A stretch of DNA of 64,000 nt from Candidatus Cloacimonadota bacterium. GTDB taxonomy: Bacteria > Cloacimonadota > Cloacimonadia > Cloacimonadales > TCS61. The stretch covers positions 1-64,000 of the forward strand of contig JAIPGP010000001.1 in assembly GCA_021735645.1 (NCBI GenBank), written 5' to 3'. Below the pieces are notes generated by a model. That model had not been told where the DNA came from. It saw nothing but the letters and a program-made list of their open reading frames with translations, and made no database searches. Both the position numbers and the translations under genes were made by a program. This document shows positions 26,714-36,325 of the stretch, one piece after another (within the stretch, counting starts at the first letter, position 1; each line of letters begins with the position of its first letter).

Positions 26714-29146
26714 TTATTCGTATCGCATTGATTTCACAGGGTTGCTCGTTGCTGCCCTGAATGCCTGAAAACTGACTGTAATTAGGGCTATCACTAAGGC
26801 TGCCAGTGCTGCTCCCAGGAAATTCATGGGATTTATCTGAATGCGGTAAGCAAAATTCTCTAACCATCTGCTCATAAAATACCAGGCAAGGGGCCAAGCT
26901 ATTAAATTAGCTAAAAGCACCCAGCGTGAAAATTCAGTAGATAATAACAGCACTATTTGACTGATTGTTGCACCCAGAACTTTACGGATACCGATTTCTC
27001 TTCTGCGTTTTTCTGCTGTGAAGGATGCCAGACCAAATAATCCCAGACAGGCAATAAAAATGATCATTCCAGTAAAATAACTAAAGAGCTTGATTAATCT
27101 GTCTTCGCCTTCATACATCCGGTTCAGATGCTCATCCAGGAACACATATTGAAATGGATCATCTGGATTATATTGCTGAATGATTCCCTTTATGTCTCCC
27201 ATTGTCTGATGAAGATTTTCTCCCTTTATACGGATAAATAAACTCAGATTACCTCGGGTTCGTGATTGAAGTTGATCATTTATCAGATAGATAATTATCG
27301 GACTGATCTCCTGACGTACGGAATTGGGATGAAAATCTTTTACTACTCCTATCACTTCCTGATAAAATATCACTCCTGCACTATCTGTATGACTTCTTAC
27401 CCGCTTACCAATAGGATTATCCCAGCCAAATTTCTCTACTGCTGTCTCATTTACCATTATCACTCCAAAACCATTTTCTTCCTGATCCCGCTGATAATTT
27501 CTGCCGTCTGTTATGGACATATCCATTGTGGAAACAAAATCATAATCAACCTGCATGAATTGACAACTCGTCTGGATAAAGCCACCTTCGTTATTTTCCA
27601 CAGTTGCTGGAAAACGGTTAAAAGTTGTGCCCGGCAAATCGTATGAACAGGCTGCTGAGATTATATCTGGATGATCTCTCAGTTCCTGTTTAATCACAGT
27701 GAGATTCCTGGTTACCAGTGTATCGCGTACGGTTACTGCCAGCACATTTTCTTTATTAAATCCCAGATCAATATCCCGGGCAAATTTTATCTGCTCAATC
27801 AGGATCAAAGTAGCAATTATCAAGGCAATAGAAATAGCAAACTGCATCACAATTAATATCTTGCGCAGCAGCATTCCGCCTGTGCCGTTATCTGATCTGG
27901 ATTTTATGGCTGCCACAATTGTAAAATTTGACATCACTAGTGCTGGATATATACCTGCTAAAATTCCCACAAATATTCCCACTCCAATAATAACAAGTAT
28001 CAGCCCCTGATTACTGAAAAGGTTTAAACTGATATCCCGCATGGTAATGCTGTTAAATACCGGCAGTAATAGTTCTGCTATTACCAGAGCAAATAGTGAA
28101 GCTATCAATGAAATAATGATTGATTCCACTAAAAACTGTCTGATCAATAACCCGCGTTGTGAACCAAACAATTTCCTGAGACCTACTTCTCTGGCTCGCC
28201 GTACTGATCTGGCTGTTGCCAGATTCACATAATTTATACAGGCTATTATCAATAAGAATAATCCGATTGATGCCAGAATATATAAATTATTAAGACTTCC
28301 ATTGGGCACCATTTCCCAGGTTAAATCTGATTTCAGATGAATATCCTGCATTTTTTGAAGAAAGAGATGAGATGTGCCGTCAAGAGTATCATATCTCTCT
28401 TTCATATAATCAGTAAAGAATTGAGGAAATTTTGCCTGCAGGGCTGTTGCATCTGTACCTTTATGTAATTTCAGATATTGATATACCTGCCAGCCGTACC
28501 AGGCAGTTTCTTCGCCAGGACGATACGCTGCAGCCCAGGGTAATAGTGCTTCATACTCAAAATGACTCCGTCCCGGCTGATCTTTAAATACTCCTTTCAC
28601 TGTTATTGGAAAGCGCTCACCTACAAAAAGGGTTTTACCAAAGGCTTCTTCTTCTCCAAATAATTTACCTGCCAAACTCTCTGAGATAACAATTCCTATT
28701 TCACCAGTTAAGGCATCTTTGGGAGTTCCGGCAATAAATTCCGTAGCAAATACATTAAAAAAAGTAGAGTCCACGGCAAATATCTTTTTGGATTCGATCA
28801 TATTCTGCTCATAAGAAAGATTAGCTGTGTGAGTATATAATCCATTGATCCCCACCACCCGGGTTACTGCTTCTATTTCCGGATATATTTCCTTCATCTG
28901 GGGTGTGATCGGTCGGGGGGCATTGCAATAAGTATCTATCTTACCCCCCATATTGTTGCGATTGCAAAGCCGGTATATCTGCTCACCATCAACCTGAAAC
29001 TTGTCATAGGATGCTTCTTCTTTTATGTATAGTCCGATCAGAATGCAACAGGTGATACTGATTGCCAGTCCGGCAATATTCAGCAGAGAATAAAATTTCT
29101 GTCTGGTGATATTCCGATATGCTATTTTCAAATAATTTAACCACAT
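26714..29146 (-). CDS. MacB/FtsX-type ABC permease, tandem, copy 7
   Basis: An 810-residue double MacB/FtsX permease, the longest of the set. Signatures are REVGLRKLFGSQRGLL and REIGIRKVLGATISQI; the tail is NPVKSMRYE. The first periplasmic domain contains LPWAAAYRPGEETAWYGWQ and an acidic C-terminal part; the second contains YDLPGTTFNRFPATV. Helix groups are visible as IACINYVNLATARS and IFIACLGLFGLASF. Gaps to both neighbours are 12 nt, each with its own ribosome site. Confidence 0.9.
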   Translation of the reverse strand: MWLNYLKIAYRNITRQKFYSLLNIAGLAISITCCILIGLYIKEEASYDKFQVDGEQIYRLCNRNNMGGKIDTYCNAPRPITPQMKEIYPEIEAVTRVVGINGLYTHTANLSYEQNMIESKKIFAVDSTFFNVFATEFIAGTPKDALTGEIGIVISESLAGKLFGEEEAFGKTLFVGERFPITVKGVFKDQPGRSHFEYEALLPWAAAYRPGEETAWYGWQVYQYLKLHKGTDATALQAKFPQFFTDYMKERYDTLDGTSHLFLQKMQDIHLKSDLTWEMVPNGSLNNLYILASIGLFLLIIACINYVNLATARSVRRAREVGLRKLFGSQRGLLIRQFLVESIIISLIASLFALVIAELLLPVFNSITMRDISLNLFSNQGLILVIIGVGIFVGILAGIYPALVMSNFTIVAAIKSRSDNGTGGMLLRKILIVMQFAISIALIIATLILIEQIKFARDIDLGFNKENVLAVTVRDTLVTRNLTVIKQELRDHPDIISAACSYDLPGTTFNRFPATVENNEGGFIQTSCQFMQVDYDFVSTMDMSITDGRNYQRDQEENGFGVIMVNETAVEKFGWDNPIGKRVRSHTDSAGVIFYQEVIGVVKDFHPNSVRQEISPIIIYLINDQLQSRTRGNLSLFIRIKGENLHQTMGDIKGIIQQYNPDDPFQYVFLDEHLNRMYEGEDRLIKLFSYFTGMIIFIACLGLFGLASFTAEKRRREIGIRKVLGATISQIVLLLSTEFSRWVLLANLIAWPLAWYFMSRWLENFAYRIQINPMNFLGAALAALVIALITVSFQAFRAATSNPVKSMRYE

Positions 29147-29158
29147 TTTAGTTTCCTT

Positions 29159-31579
29159 TTATTCATACTTCAGGGCATCTGCGGGATTTGTCCGAGCTGC
29201 TTTTATTGCTTTGATACTAATTGTGAGTACTGCTATCAAAAGTGCCAGAATGCCTGAAACCACAAAAAACCAGACCGAAATATTAGTACTATAGGCAAAA
29301 TTATCCAGCCATTTCCTCAGTCCATACCAGGCAACTGGCCAGGCAATGAGATTTGATACTAGCACCAGCACAGCAAAATTCAAGGTTAAAAGATAAACAA
29401 TTGATGATTCTGTGGCACCCAGCACCTTGCGAATACTGATTTCTCTGCTTCGCTGCTCAGTTGTATATGAAGTGAGCCCTAATAACCCCAGACAGGCTAT
29501 AAATATGCAGATAAGAGAAAAATAACCAAATATTCTAACTGTTTTGGCTTCTGCTTCATATTGAGCATTTAAGCTCTCATCCAGAAATTCATAACTAAAG
29601 GGAAAGGTGGGACAAAATTCGTTCCATTTTGATTCAATATAATCCAGAGTTGCCTGGATATTCTGCGAATCTATTCTCAGTGTAATTGTCCGTAAAGGCT
29701 CATCGGAAAGCATGAAACATAATGGATCAATTTGATTATGAAGAGAATTATAATGGAAATTTTTCACCACTCCAATCAAGCGAGTACGCCTGTTTGCCTC
29801 ATTATTTGGTCCTGCTCCAAATTCAAACTTCCTGCCCAGAGCATTATCACCCCAGCCCAGCACTTCTGCTGTCCTTTGGGTGATCAAAGATGATTCTTCC
29901 AAGTCAGTAGGTTTTTCCGCATCAAAATTTCTGCCCTTCACTATCTGCATTCCCATGGTATCCAGATAATCATGATCTATAAACACAAAATTTATACCCT
30001 TTTCATTCATCTCACCATCATTGGTTTCATAACGCTGCACTATTATTCCATAGTCGCCGCCAGGTACGCTCGAGGATGTTCCTGCTTTTAATATCTGGGG
30101 ATGCTTAAGTAATTCTTCCTTGAAAGTAAGCAGATTCTTGGCTCCCAACGTATCGCGAACTGTGAGTACCACCAGATTCTCCTTATTATATCCCTGATCT
30201 GTATTCTGCATATAGCGCAATTGACTGATCACCCCTAAAGTGCAGATTATCATGATGATCGAGATGGAAAATTGTAAGATTACAAGCAGCTTTCTTAAAG
30301 TTGTTTTGCCCTTGCCTAATTTGCCTTTTAACACTTCCACAGGCAGAAATGATGATAAATAAAAAGCGGGATAACTGCCGGATACTAATCCCACTACGAT
30401 GCAGATCAGCAGTAAAATACCCAGATAGTTCATATTCTTAGCTAGATTAAGGCTTAAATCTTTGCCGGCAAGGGTATTAAATCCCGGCAGCAGCAATTCT
30501 GCTGCCAGCAAAGCTACAAGCAGAGCAAAAAAACTTATCACTATTGATTCCAGCAGAAATTGCCTTTGCAGTGATCCTCTTTGAGCTCCCGCAACTTTCC
30601 TGATTCCTACTTCTGTTGCCCGTCCTGCTGATTGCGCGGTTGCCATATTCATATAATTTATGCAGCCGATCAGCAGTAAAAATAAAGCCACGATTCCAAA
30701 AATATACACATAAGCTAAATTACCTGTTGGTAGATCATATCCCAGCTTGGAATGAAGATGTATCTTATCTAACCGCTCATACAACATTTTAAAGCTGGCA
30801 TTCATCTCATTGCCCAAAGGTGCTATGTATTTTTCGTTAAAAGCCGGATAACCTGCCATGATATTTGCCATGTCACCGTCTTCACGAAGCTTGATATAGG
30901 AAAAAAATCCTATATTCCAGAATAGATTAGGATCCAGACTGTGAAATCTCTCAGAACCAAAAAATTGAGCCAGCGTTATCATAGAGCCTAGTGCCTTAAA
31001 ATTTAAATGACTGTTCTGGGGCAGGTCTTTGATCACACCAGAAATCGTGAACCCAAACCCGTATCCCGTTTCTATATACTCACCCATCGGGTCTTTATCC
31101 CCAAATATGAGGCTGGCAAAACTCTCTGTAAGCACAATCTCATTAGGATCATCCAAAGCTTCAGATGCCTCACCGCGCAAAAATTCATAAGAAAATATCT
31201 CAAATACAGTGGAATCGGCATAATACACATTATCTTCAAAATATTTCTGTCCTTCATACTGAAAAAGATTGTTGTCCATATCCATATAACGGCAATATTG
31301 CTGAACATCCTCGGGAAATTCCAGCTTTATTGCTGGTGCCAGAGGCATTGCTGTCGCAGCAAAATAATCATCAGATTCCTGAATCGTGAAATGTGACTCT
31401 AAACGGTAAATCCTTTCATAATCAGCGTTATATTTGTCATAAGAAAGCTCGTTAATGATATATAACCCGATCAGGATCGTGCAACACAAGCCTATTGCCA
31501 GTCCAGCTATATTGATGATAGTGTAAGATTTCTTCCGCATTAAATTACGGACTGCTATTTTGAGATAATTCCAGAACAT
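29159..31579 (-). CDS. MacB/FtsX-type ABC permease, tandem, copy 8
   Basis: An 806-residue double MacB/FtsX permease. Signatures are TEVGIRKVAGAQRGSL (followed by QFLLES) and REISIRKVLGATESSI; the tail is NPADALKYE. The first periplasmic domain is notable for YFAATAMPLAPAIKLEFPED and the second for SSSVPGGDYGIIVQRYE, blocks shared in outline with copies 4 and 7. The start ATG follows AGGAGAATCTA. The gap to copy 9 upstream is 9 nt. Confidence 0.9.
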   Translation of the reverse strand: MFWNYLKIAVRNLMRKKSYTIINIAGLAIGLCCTILIGLYIINELSYDKYNADYERIYRLESHFTIQESDDYFAATAMPLAPAIKLEFPEDVQQYCRYMDMDNNLFQYEGQKYFEDNVYYADSTVFEIFSYEFLRGEASEALDDPNEIVLTESFASLIFGDKDPMGEYIETGYGFGFTISGVIKDLPQNSHLNFKALGSMITLAQFFGSERFHSLDPNLFWNIGFFSYIKLREDGDMANIMAGYPAFNEKYIAPLGNEMNASFKMLYERLDKIHLHSKLGYDLPTGNLAYVYIFGIVALFLLLIGCINYMNMATAQSAGRATEVGIRKVAGAQRGSLQRQFLLESIVISFFALLVALLAAELLLPGFNTLAGKDLSLNLAKNMNYLGILLLICIVVGLVSGSYPAFYLSSFLPVEVLKGKLGKGKTTLRKLLVILQFSISIIMIICTLGVISQLRYMQNTDQGYNKENLVVLTVRDTLGAKNLLTFKEELLKHPQILKAGTSSSVPGGDYGIIVQRYETNDGEMNEKGINFVFIDHDYLDTMGMQIVKGRNFDAEKPTDLEESSLITQRTAEVLGWGDNALGRKFEFGAGPNNEANRRTRLIGVVKNFHYNSLHNQIDPLCFMLSDEPLRTITLRIDSQNIQATLDYIESKWNEFCPTFPFSYEFLDESLNAQYEAEAKTVRIFGYFSLICIFIACLGLLGLTSYTTEQRSREISIRKVLGATESSIVYLLTLNFAVLVLVSNLIAWPVAWYGLRKWLDNFAYSTNISVWFFVVSGILALLIAVLTISIKAIKAARTNPADALKYE

Positions 31580-31588
31580 TAGATTCTC

Positions 31589-33967
31589 CTATTCATATTT
31601 TAAAGCTTCAATTGGATTAGTGTTGGCTACTTTAGTTGTGTGATAAGCTGATGTGAGAAAGCTAACAAGCATTGCTCCCAAAAATGCCAAACCAAAAATC
31701 AATGGATTGACTGCGACTTTATTAGCGTAATTTTTTTGCCAAAGATCAAAGATGTAATAAGCCAGAGGCCCTGCCAGAATGGCCGAAATGATGATTGTTG
31801 TAAAAATCCCTTTGAACAAGGTAGCGATGATCTGCATAACACTGGAGCCCAGGATTTTGCGAATTGCAACTTCTTTTGTTCTCTGGATTGTTGTGTAGGA
31901 AGTGAGCCCGAAAAGACCAAAGCAGGAGATCATGATGCAGAAACAGGTGAATATACTGGAGAGTTTTTTCTGAATCTCATCACTTTGATAGATCGTATTC
32001 AGATCCTGTTCCAGAAAGGAATAATTGATCGGGAAATCAGGAGAAAATTCCTGCCATTTCTGTTTGATAAAATCCATTGTCTCGGAGATGTTTTCACCCT
32101 TTAAGCGTACATTCAGTACGCCCAGTGGAGCAAGTGACTGCAGCATATATATCGGACTAAGCTGGTTTTTGACAGGAGCGAAATGGAAGTTTTTTGCTAC
32201 TCCGACCACTTTTCCGTACTGGTTTTTCTTACCATTGGACTCTGTCCAGCCAAACATATCAACCATTGCTTCATTAACGATGAAATCGATTGGTTCCCCT
32301 TTCTGCCGCTCGGTTATGAAATTACTGCCGTCTATTATATCTATGCCCATTGTTTCCAAAAAGTATTTATCCACATATAAGATTGGATTTGCATGCATTT
32401 CCATTTCTCCGCTTTCGGTTTCCCATCCAAAGGCCAGGCCGGAAAGTCCCTGACCCAGAGCAGAACTGGAAAATCCGGCTGAAACCACATTGTGATGAGC
32501 GATGATCATTTCTCTAAAATTTGTGAATTTCTGCTTTAGCTCTTCGTTGGAAGTGTAGATAGTAACAACATTTTCCTTTTTAAATCCCAGATCAAGATTC
32601 TGCATGAATTCAATCTGCTGACTCATAAAAAGTGTTAAGATGACAGCCGATATTGAAATGATAAATTGAAAAGAAACAAGGACATTTCGGAAATAACTTC
32701 CAGTCTTTCCTTTTTTCAACTGCCCTTTCAAAGAAGAGATCGGGGCTAAATGAGAAAGATAAAAAGCTGGATATAATCCGGAAATAACTCCTACCAGTAC
32801 AGTAAGAAGGATTGAACCAAATAGTAAGGTGGGATTACCGAATAGATCTATCTCCAGGTTCTTATTGATAAGTTCATTAAACGGTGTGATTTTTAAAACC
32901 AGCTCTGTCAGAAATAAACCAAAAAATAGGGCTAAAAATGCCAGTATGATAGATTCACTGAGAAACTGACGGATCAATTGTTTCTTTTCAGCTCCCAATG
33001 CTTTCTTGATGCCGATTTCACGTGCTCTGCTTCCTGCTCTGGAAGTTGCCATATTTACGTAATTTATACAGGCAAGGATCAAGATGAACAATCCGATGGA
33101 TGTAAAACCATAAAGGAATCTACGATTAGCTTCCGAAAATCTGGAATTAATGACTGATCTGAGATAGATATTCGGTAATGGTTCCACTACCGCAATATAG
33201 TTGATGCGGTCAAATTCTGCCATCTCCCGCTTATAGAAGTTTTTAAATTTTGCCGAAAACTGGTCGGCTGTGAAATTTTCCTTAAACAGGAAATAGGTGA
33301 AGAATGACATGCCGCTCCCTAAAACTCGGGGTGAATAAATTTCTTCTAAATTCTTGCCTTGTAAATAGGAATTAAGCGAAATAATCCCGGAAAACTTGAG
33401 ATGAGAATTATCCGGTAAATTTTGAATTACTCCCGTAATTTCATAGATTTCGTTATCAATTTCCATCTCTTTTCCAACAGGATTTTGATCATCAAAGTAT
33501 TTGCTGGCAAGATCTTTTGTCAGCACAATAGTATTTGGTTGCTCCAGAGCATTGATACTATTTCCGTAAATGAAAGGATAAGAAAACACACGAAAAACAC
33601 TATTATCAACCATCATCAGGTTGTTTTCGTATAACGTTATGTCATTGGCTTTCACCAGCATAATTCCAGGATAGTTACAGCGTACATATTCTTCTATTTC
33701 CGGCATTTCATGTTGCAAAAGTGGACCAACTGCCATATTGCAGGTCGATTGTGTGCTGTTAATTCCGCCAATGGTCATATTTACACCATAACGATATATC
33801 CTGTCACTATTTATGTGGTGCTTATCATAAGATAATTCATTCTGGATAAAAAGCAGTACTAATATGCTGCAACATAAGCCCAGTGCCAAACCAGTAATGT
33901 TCAAAAAAGAGTGAAATCTATCTTTCAATATCACTCGCAAAGCTTGAATAATGTTTTGCTTGAACAT
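31589..33967 (-). CDS. MacB/FtsX-type ABC permease, tandem, copy 9
   Basis: A 792-residue double MacB/FtsX permease when started at ATG 33967, which follows AAGGAGAATCTAAGT; an in-frame ATG ten codons earlier has no good ribosome site and would add a polar leader. Signatures are REIGIKKALGAEKKQL and KEVAIRKILGSSVMQI; the tail is NPIEALKYE. It is the first permease after the ATPase at 34005-34694 (37-nt gap, the widest inside the operon) and so the likeliest default partner of that ATPase. Confidence 0.9.
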   Translation of the reverse strand: MFKQNIIQALRVILKDRFHSFLNITGLALGLCCSILVLLFIQNELSYDKHHINSDRIYRYGVNMTIGGINSTQSTCNMAVGPLLQHEMPEIEEYVRCNYPGIMLVKANDITLYENNLMMVDNSVFRVFSYPFIYGNSINALEQPNTIVLTKDLASKYFDDQNPVGKEMEIDNEIYEITGVIQNLPDNSHLKFSGIISLNSYLQGKNLEEIYSPRVLGSGMSFFTYFLFKENFTADQFSAKFKNFYKREMAEFDRINYIAVVEPLPNIYLRSVINSRFSEANRRFLYGFTSIGLFILILACINYVNMATSRAGSRAREIGIKKALGAEKKQLIRQFLSESIILAFLALFFGLFLTELVLKITPFNELINKNLEIDLFGNPTLLFGSILLTVLVGVISGLYPAFYLSHLAPISSLKGQLKKGKTGSYFRNVLVSFQFIISISAVILTLFMSQQIEFMQNLDLGFKKENVVTIYTSNEELKQKFTNFREMIIAHHNVVSAGFSSSALGQGLSGLAFGWETESGEMEMHANPILYVDKYFLETMGIDIIDGSNFITERQKGEPIDFIVNEAMVDMFGWTESNGKKNQYGKVVGVAKNFHFAPVKNQLSPIYMLQSLAPLGVLNVRLKGENISETMDFIKQKWQEFSPDFPINYSFLEQDLNTIYQSDEIQKKLSSIFTCFCIMISCFGLFGLTSYTTIQRTKEVAIRKILGSSVMQIIATLFKGIFTTIIISAILAGPLAYYIFDLWQKNYANKVAVNPLIFGLAFLGAMLVSFLTSAYHTTKVANTNPIEALKYE

Positions 33968-34004
33968 ACTTAGATTCTCCTTATACCTGCTCTCCAAATC
34001 AAGT

Positions 34005-34694
34005 TTATAAATGGAATTCTTTTTTGATATTCTCGGTTACTATGTGACCATCAAATAATTGAATGATCCTGTGTGCATATTCGGCATCCGTAGGAGAGTG
34101 TGTTACCATCACAATTGTAGTACCAGCCTCATTTAATTGTGTCAGCATATCCATTACTTCCTCACCATTGGCACTATCCAGATTTCCCGTTGGTTCATCT
34201 GCCAGTATCAGCTTGGGATTGGTGATCACGGCTCTGGCAACTGCCACGCGCTGCTGCTGTCCACCGGAAAGCTGCTGTGGAAAATGTTTGGCTCTATGAG
34301 CTATTTTCATTCTGTCCAATACCTCATTTACCCTGGTTTTGCGTTCACTTGCAGGCATCTTGAGATACAGCAGAGGCAGTTCCACGTTTTCATACACAGT
34401 AAGCTCATCTATCAGATTAAAGCTTTGAAAAATGAAGCCTACATTAGATTTACGCATATTAGTACGCTGACGTTCCTTGAACTTTGCCACCTCAGTCCCA
34501 TTAAAGTAATACTCTCCTTCTGAGGGATTATCCAAAAGTCCGATCACATTCAGTAAGGTGGATTTCCCACAACCTGAGGGTCCCATTACTGCTACAAATT
34601 CTCCGGCTTCTACGTGAATATTCACGTTGTTCAACGCCAGGGTTTCCACTTCGTCTGTACGATACACCTTCATTAAATTGTTTGTCTTGATCAT
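34005..34694 (-). CDS. LolD/MacB-type ABC ATPase (canonical copy)
   Basis: A 229-residue ATPase with every motif intact: Walker A GPSGCGKST (about 38-46), Q-loop FIFQSFNLIDELTVYEN, signature LSGGQQQRVAVARA, Walker B LILADEP, D-loop GNLDS and switch His in VTHS. This is the MacB/LolD class that powers FtsX-type permeases by moving force across the membrane (mechanotransmission) rather than by substrate passage. It follows the membrane-fusion-protein gene by 14 nt and precedes seven permease genes. With nine permeases and only two ATPases in the operon it probably serves several of them. Confidence 0.95.
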   Translation of the reverse strand: MIKTNNLMKVYRTDEVETLALNNVNIHVEAGEFVAVMGPSGCGKSTLLNVIGLLDNPSEGEYYFNGTEVAKFKERQRTNMRKSNVGFIFQSFNLIDELTVYENVELPLLYLKMPASERKTRVNEVLDRMKIAHRAKHFPQQLSGGQQQRVAVARAVITNPKLILADEPTGNLDSANGEEVMDMLTQLNEAGTTIVMVTHSPTDAEYAHRIIQLFDGHIVTENIKKEFHL

Positions 34695-34708
34695 TATTCC
34701 TCCAGTTT

Positions 34709-35962
34709 TTATTTTAGAATTAACTTTTCGGCTCTGCCAAAATTTGTATAACTTGATACGATTACTCTTTCACCTGCTTCCAGTCCTTCCAGAACTTCAT
34801 AATAGCGCGGATTCATTCTGCCTAATCTGATCTCCCGCTGCTCCGCACTCTTGCCATCGGGATTGATCACAAATACATACTGCCCGCCTGTGCTTTGATA
34901 AAATCCACCTCGCGGCAGCAGCAGTGCCAAATTGGATTCGCCTAATTCCAGCTTGACTCTAAAAGTTTGACCTGTGCGCAGGTTCTCAGGATATTCTTCT
35001 CCAGCAAATTCCAGATCTACGCTGAACCTGCCGTTCTGAACTTCCGGATAGATCTTATTAACCTGCAATTGATAAGTCCCACCGGCAAATTCAAATTCCC
35101 CCATTAAGTCACGATGTATTCTTGAAATATAATGCTCATCTACATCCATATTGATCTTATAGGAATCCACTACATTCATTTCTCCCAAACGCTGTCCCTG
35201 TGATTTCGCTTCCCCTATCTCTGCATTCAAAGAAACAAGCTGTCCACTGATCGGCGCCCTCACATTCAAATTCTCCAGCTTATCACGGATCATGCTCAGG
35301 TTCTCTTCCATATTCGTTACTGAATTTTCAAGCTGCTCTATCTGGATTGCCCTGAATAAGGAATCTGTCTTTTGACTCTCAACCACCAGAGCCTGCCTTT
35401 CCTGATAATACTCGTAAGTTTCACTTGAACGCAGATATTCTTCTTCGGAAATATATTCCTGCTCATATAATTTCTGCTTCTGATTATAATCCCGCTCCTG
35501 TTGCTCAAGCTGATAATTGATCTCCATCAGCTGCTGACGAAGGTTCAATTTATTCTGCTCCATAGATAAGCGCGTGCTTCTCAGATTATTGATCTGATCT
35601 GCCAGATCAGCTTCCCGGTTCATAATGCTCAAATACAAATTCGCATTGCTCAACCGCAGGATCACATCCCCTTTTTCCACAATTGACCCTTCTTCCAATA
35701 GCACTTCTTCTACCCTGCCGCCTTCCATGGCATCCAGATATACTGTCCGGCTGGGAACCACTCTACCAGTGACGGTGATATAATCCTGAAAATAATCCTC
35801 TACTACCGTCTCAATCGTGATCCTGTCCTGCTGTACATTATATTTCGAGCGATGATCTCCCCAGATGATGCTGTAAAGCACCACTGCTACTATTATCACT
35901 GCCATACTCAGCAAAGCTATCTTCTTAACTGTCCATTTCTTCTTCTCAATTTTTCGATCCAT
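34709..35962 (-). CDS. HlyD/MacA-type periplasmic membrane fusion protein
   Basis: A 417-residue protein from ATG 35962, which follows GGGGATATTT; a TTG four codons earlier is the alternative. One N-terminal membrane helix (about 14-33), then a periplasmic adaptor in the usual order: a lipoyl half-motif (GRVVPSRTVYLDAMEGGRVEEVLLEEG), a long coiled-coil hairpin (about 105-220), the second lipoyl half (LNVRAPISGQLVSLNAEIGE), a beta-barrel and a membrane-proximal domain (GLEAGERVIVSSY). It bridges ABC permeases to the TolC-like duct. It is the first gene of the operon, directly behind the sigma54 element. Confidence 0.92.
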   Translation of the reverse strand: MDRKIEKKKWTVKKIALLSMAVIIVAVVLYSIIWGDHRSKYNVQQDRITIETVVEDYFQDYITVTGRVVPSRTVYLDAMEGGRVEEVLLEEGSIVEKGDVILRLSNANLYLSIMNREADLADQINNLRSTRLSMEQNKLNLRQQLMEINYQLEQQERDYNQKQKLYEQEYISEEEYLRSSETYEYYQERQALVVESQKTDSLFRAIQIEQLENSVTNMEENLSMIRDKLENLNVRAPISGQLVSLNAEIGEAKSQGQRLGEMNVVDSYKINMDVDEHYISRIHRDLMGEFEFAGGTYQLQVNKIYPEVQNGRFSVDLEFAGEEYPENLRTGQTFRVKLELGESNLALLLPRGGFYQSTGGQYVFVINPDGKSAEQREIRLGRMNPRYYEVLEGLEAGERVIVSSYTNFGRAEKLILK

Positions 35963-35997
35963 AAATATCCCCAATAAAATATTTTTACTTTTATATA

Positions 35998-36013
35998 TGC
36001 AATTTAAGAGCCA
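35998..36013 (-). promoter_or_regulatory. Sigma54 -24/-12 promoter of the transporter operon
   Basis: The minus strand reads TGGCTCTTAAATTGCA, matching the sigma54 consensus TGGCACG-N4-TTGCW at both invariant pairs (GG, ten bases, GC) and at most flanking bases. Transcription would begin near 35987, leaving a leader of about 25 nt before ATG 35962. An NtrC-type activator is encoded at the other end of the operon. Confidence 0.75.
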
Positions 36014-36067
36014 TTCTCACAAAACACTACCAAACAACATTTTACCCATATCTTATCCACTCCCAGA

Positions 36068-36108
36068 CTGTCCACCTCCGCACACTCACCTGTCCGCCAC
36101 CGCACACT
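36068..36108. repeat. Direct repeat with 22-nt period upstream of the sigma54 promoter
   Basis: Two 19-nt copies, CTGTCCRCCWCCGCACACT, start at 36068 and 36090, differing at two positions. The 22-nt period is about two helical turns, so both copies face the same side of the DNA. They lie about 55-95 nt upstream of the -24 box, where enhancer-binding proteins act. Confidence 0.5.
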
Positions 36109-36124
36109 TTACCCCGAATTATAA

Positions 36125-36146
36125 AACTCAGTTATGGTATTGAGTT
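36125..36146. promoter_or_regulatory. Palindrome at enhancer distance from the sigma54 promoter
   Basis: AACTCA, ten bases, TGAGTT: a perfect 6-bp inverted repeat with 16 nt between arm centres. It lies about 113-134 nt upstream of the -24 box, typical for an NtrC-class upstream activating sequence. Binding is inferred. Confidence 0.4.
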
Positions 36147-36325
36147 AAGACAATGTACCCATTGGATTGACTTAAGAACCGCCCAAAATGAATGTTATTC
36201 TGACAATAGTGCCACGCTTCTTCGCCTCTTATCCGCGACCGCACAATCCGTCTAATCCGTGTTCTATCTTCCTCTTCCCTGATTTTGCTTGACTTTCGCG
36301 GATGATAAAATAATCTCCACCAGAT

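Larger units (their letters stand above)
35975..36325. other. Divergent regulatory region between the transporter operon and the RsmI-like gene
   Basis: A 351-nt non-coding stretch. It holds, from left to right, the sigma54 element of the minus-strand operon, a GC-rich direct repeat of 22-nt period and a palindrome. Near 36287-36310, facing right, is a weak sigma70-like pair (TTGACT, 16 nt, TAATCT) close to the RsmI-like start. I see no gene or RNA in it. Confidence 0.6.

Noticed and set aside
36201-36216. TGGCACTATTGTC on the minus strand as a sigma54 promoter
   Set aside because: The -24 half is perfect, but the bases ten positions on are AG rather than GC and it lies about 240 nt from the gene; the element at 35998-36013 fits in spacing and position.
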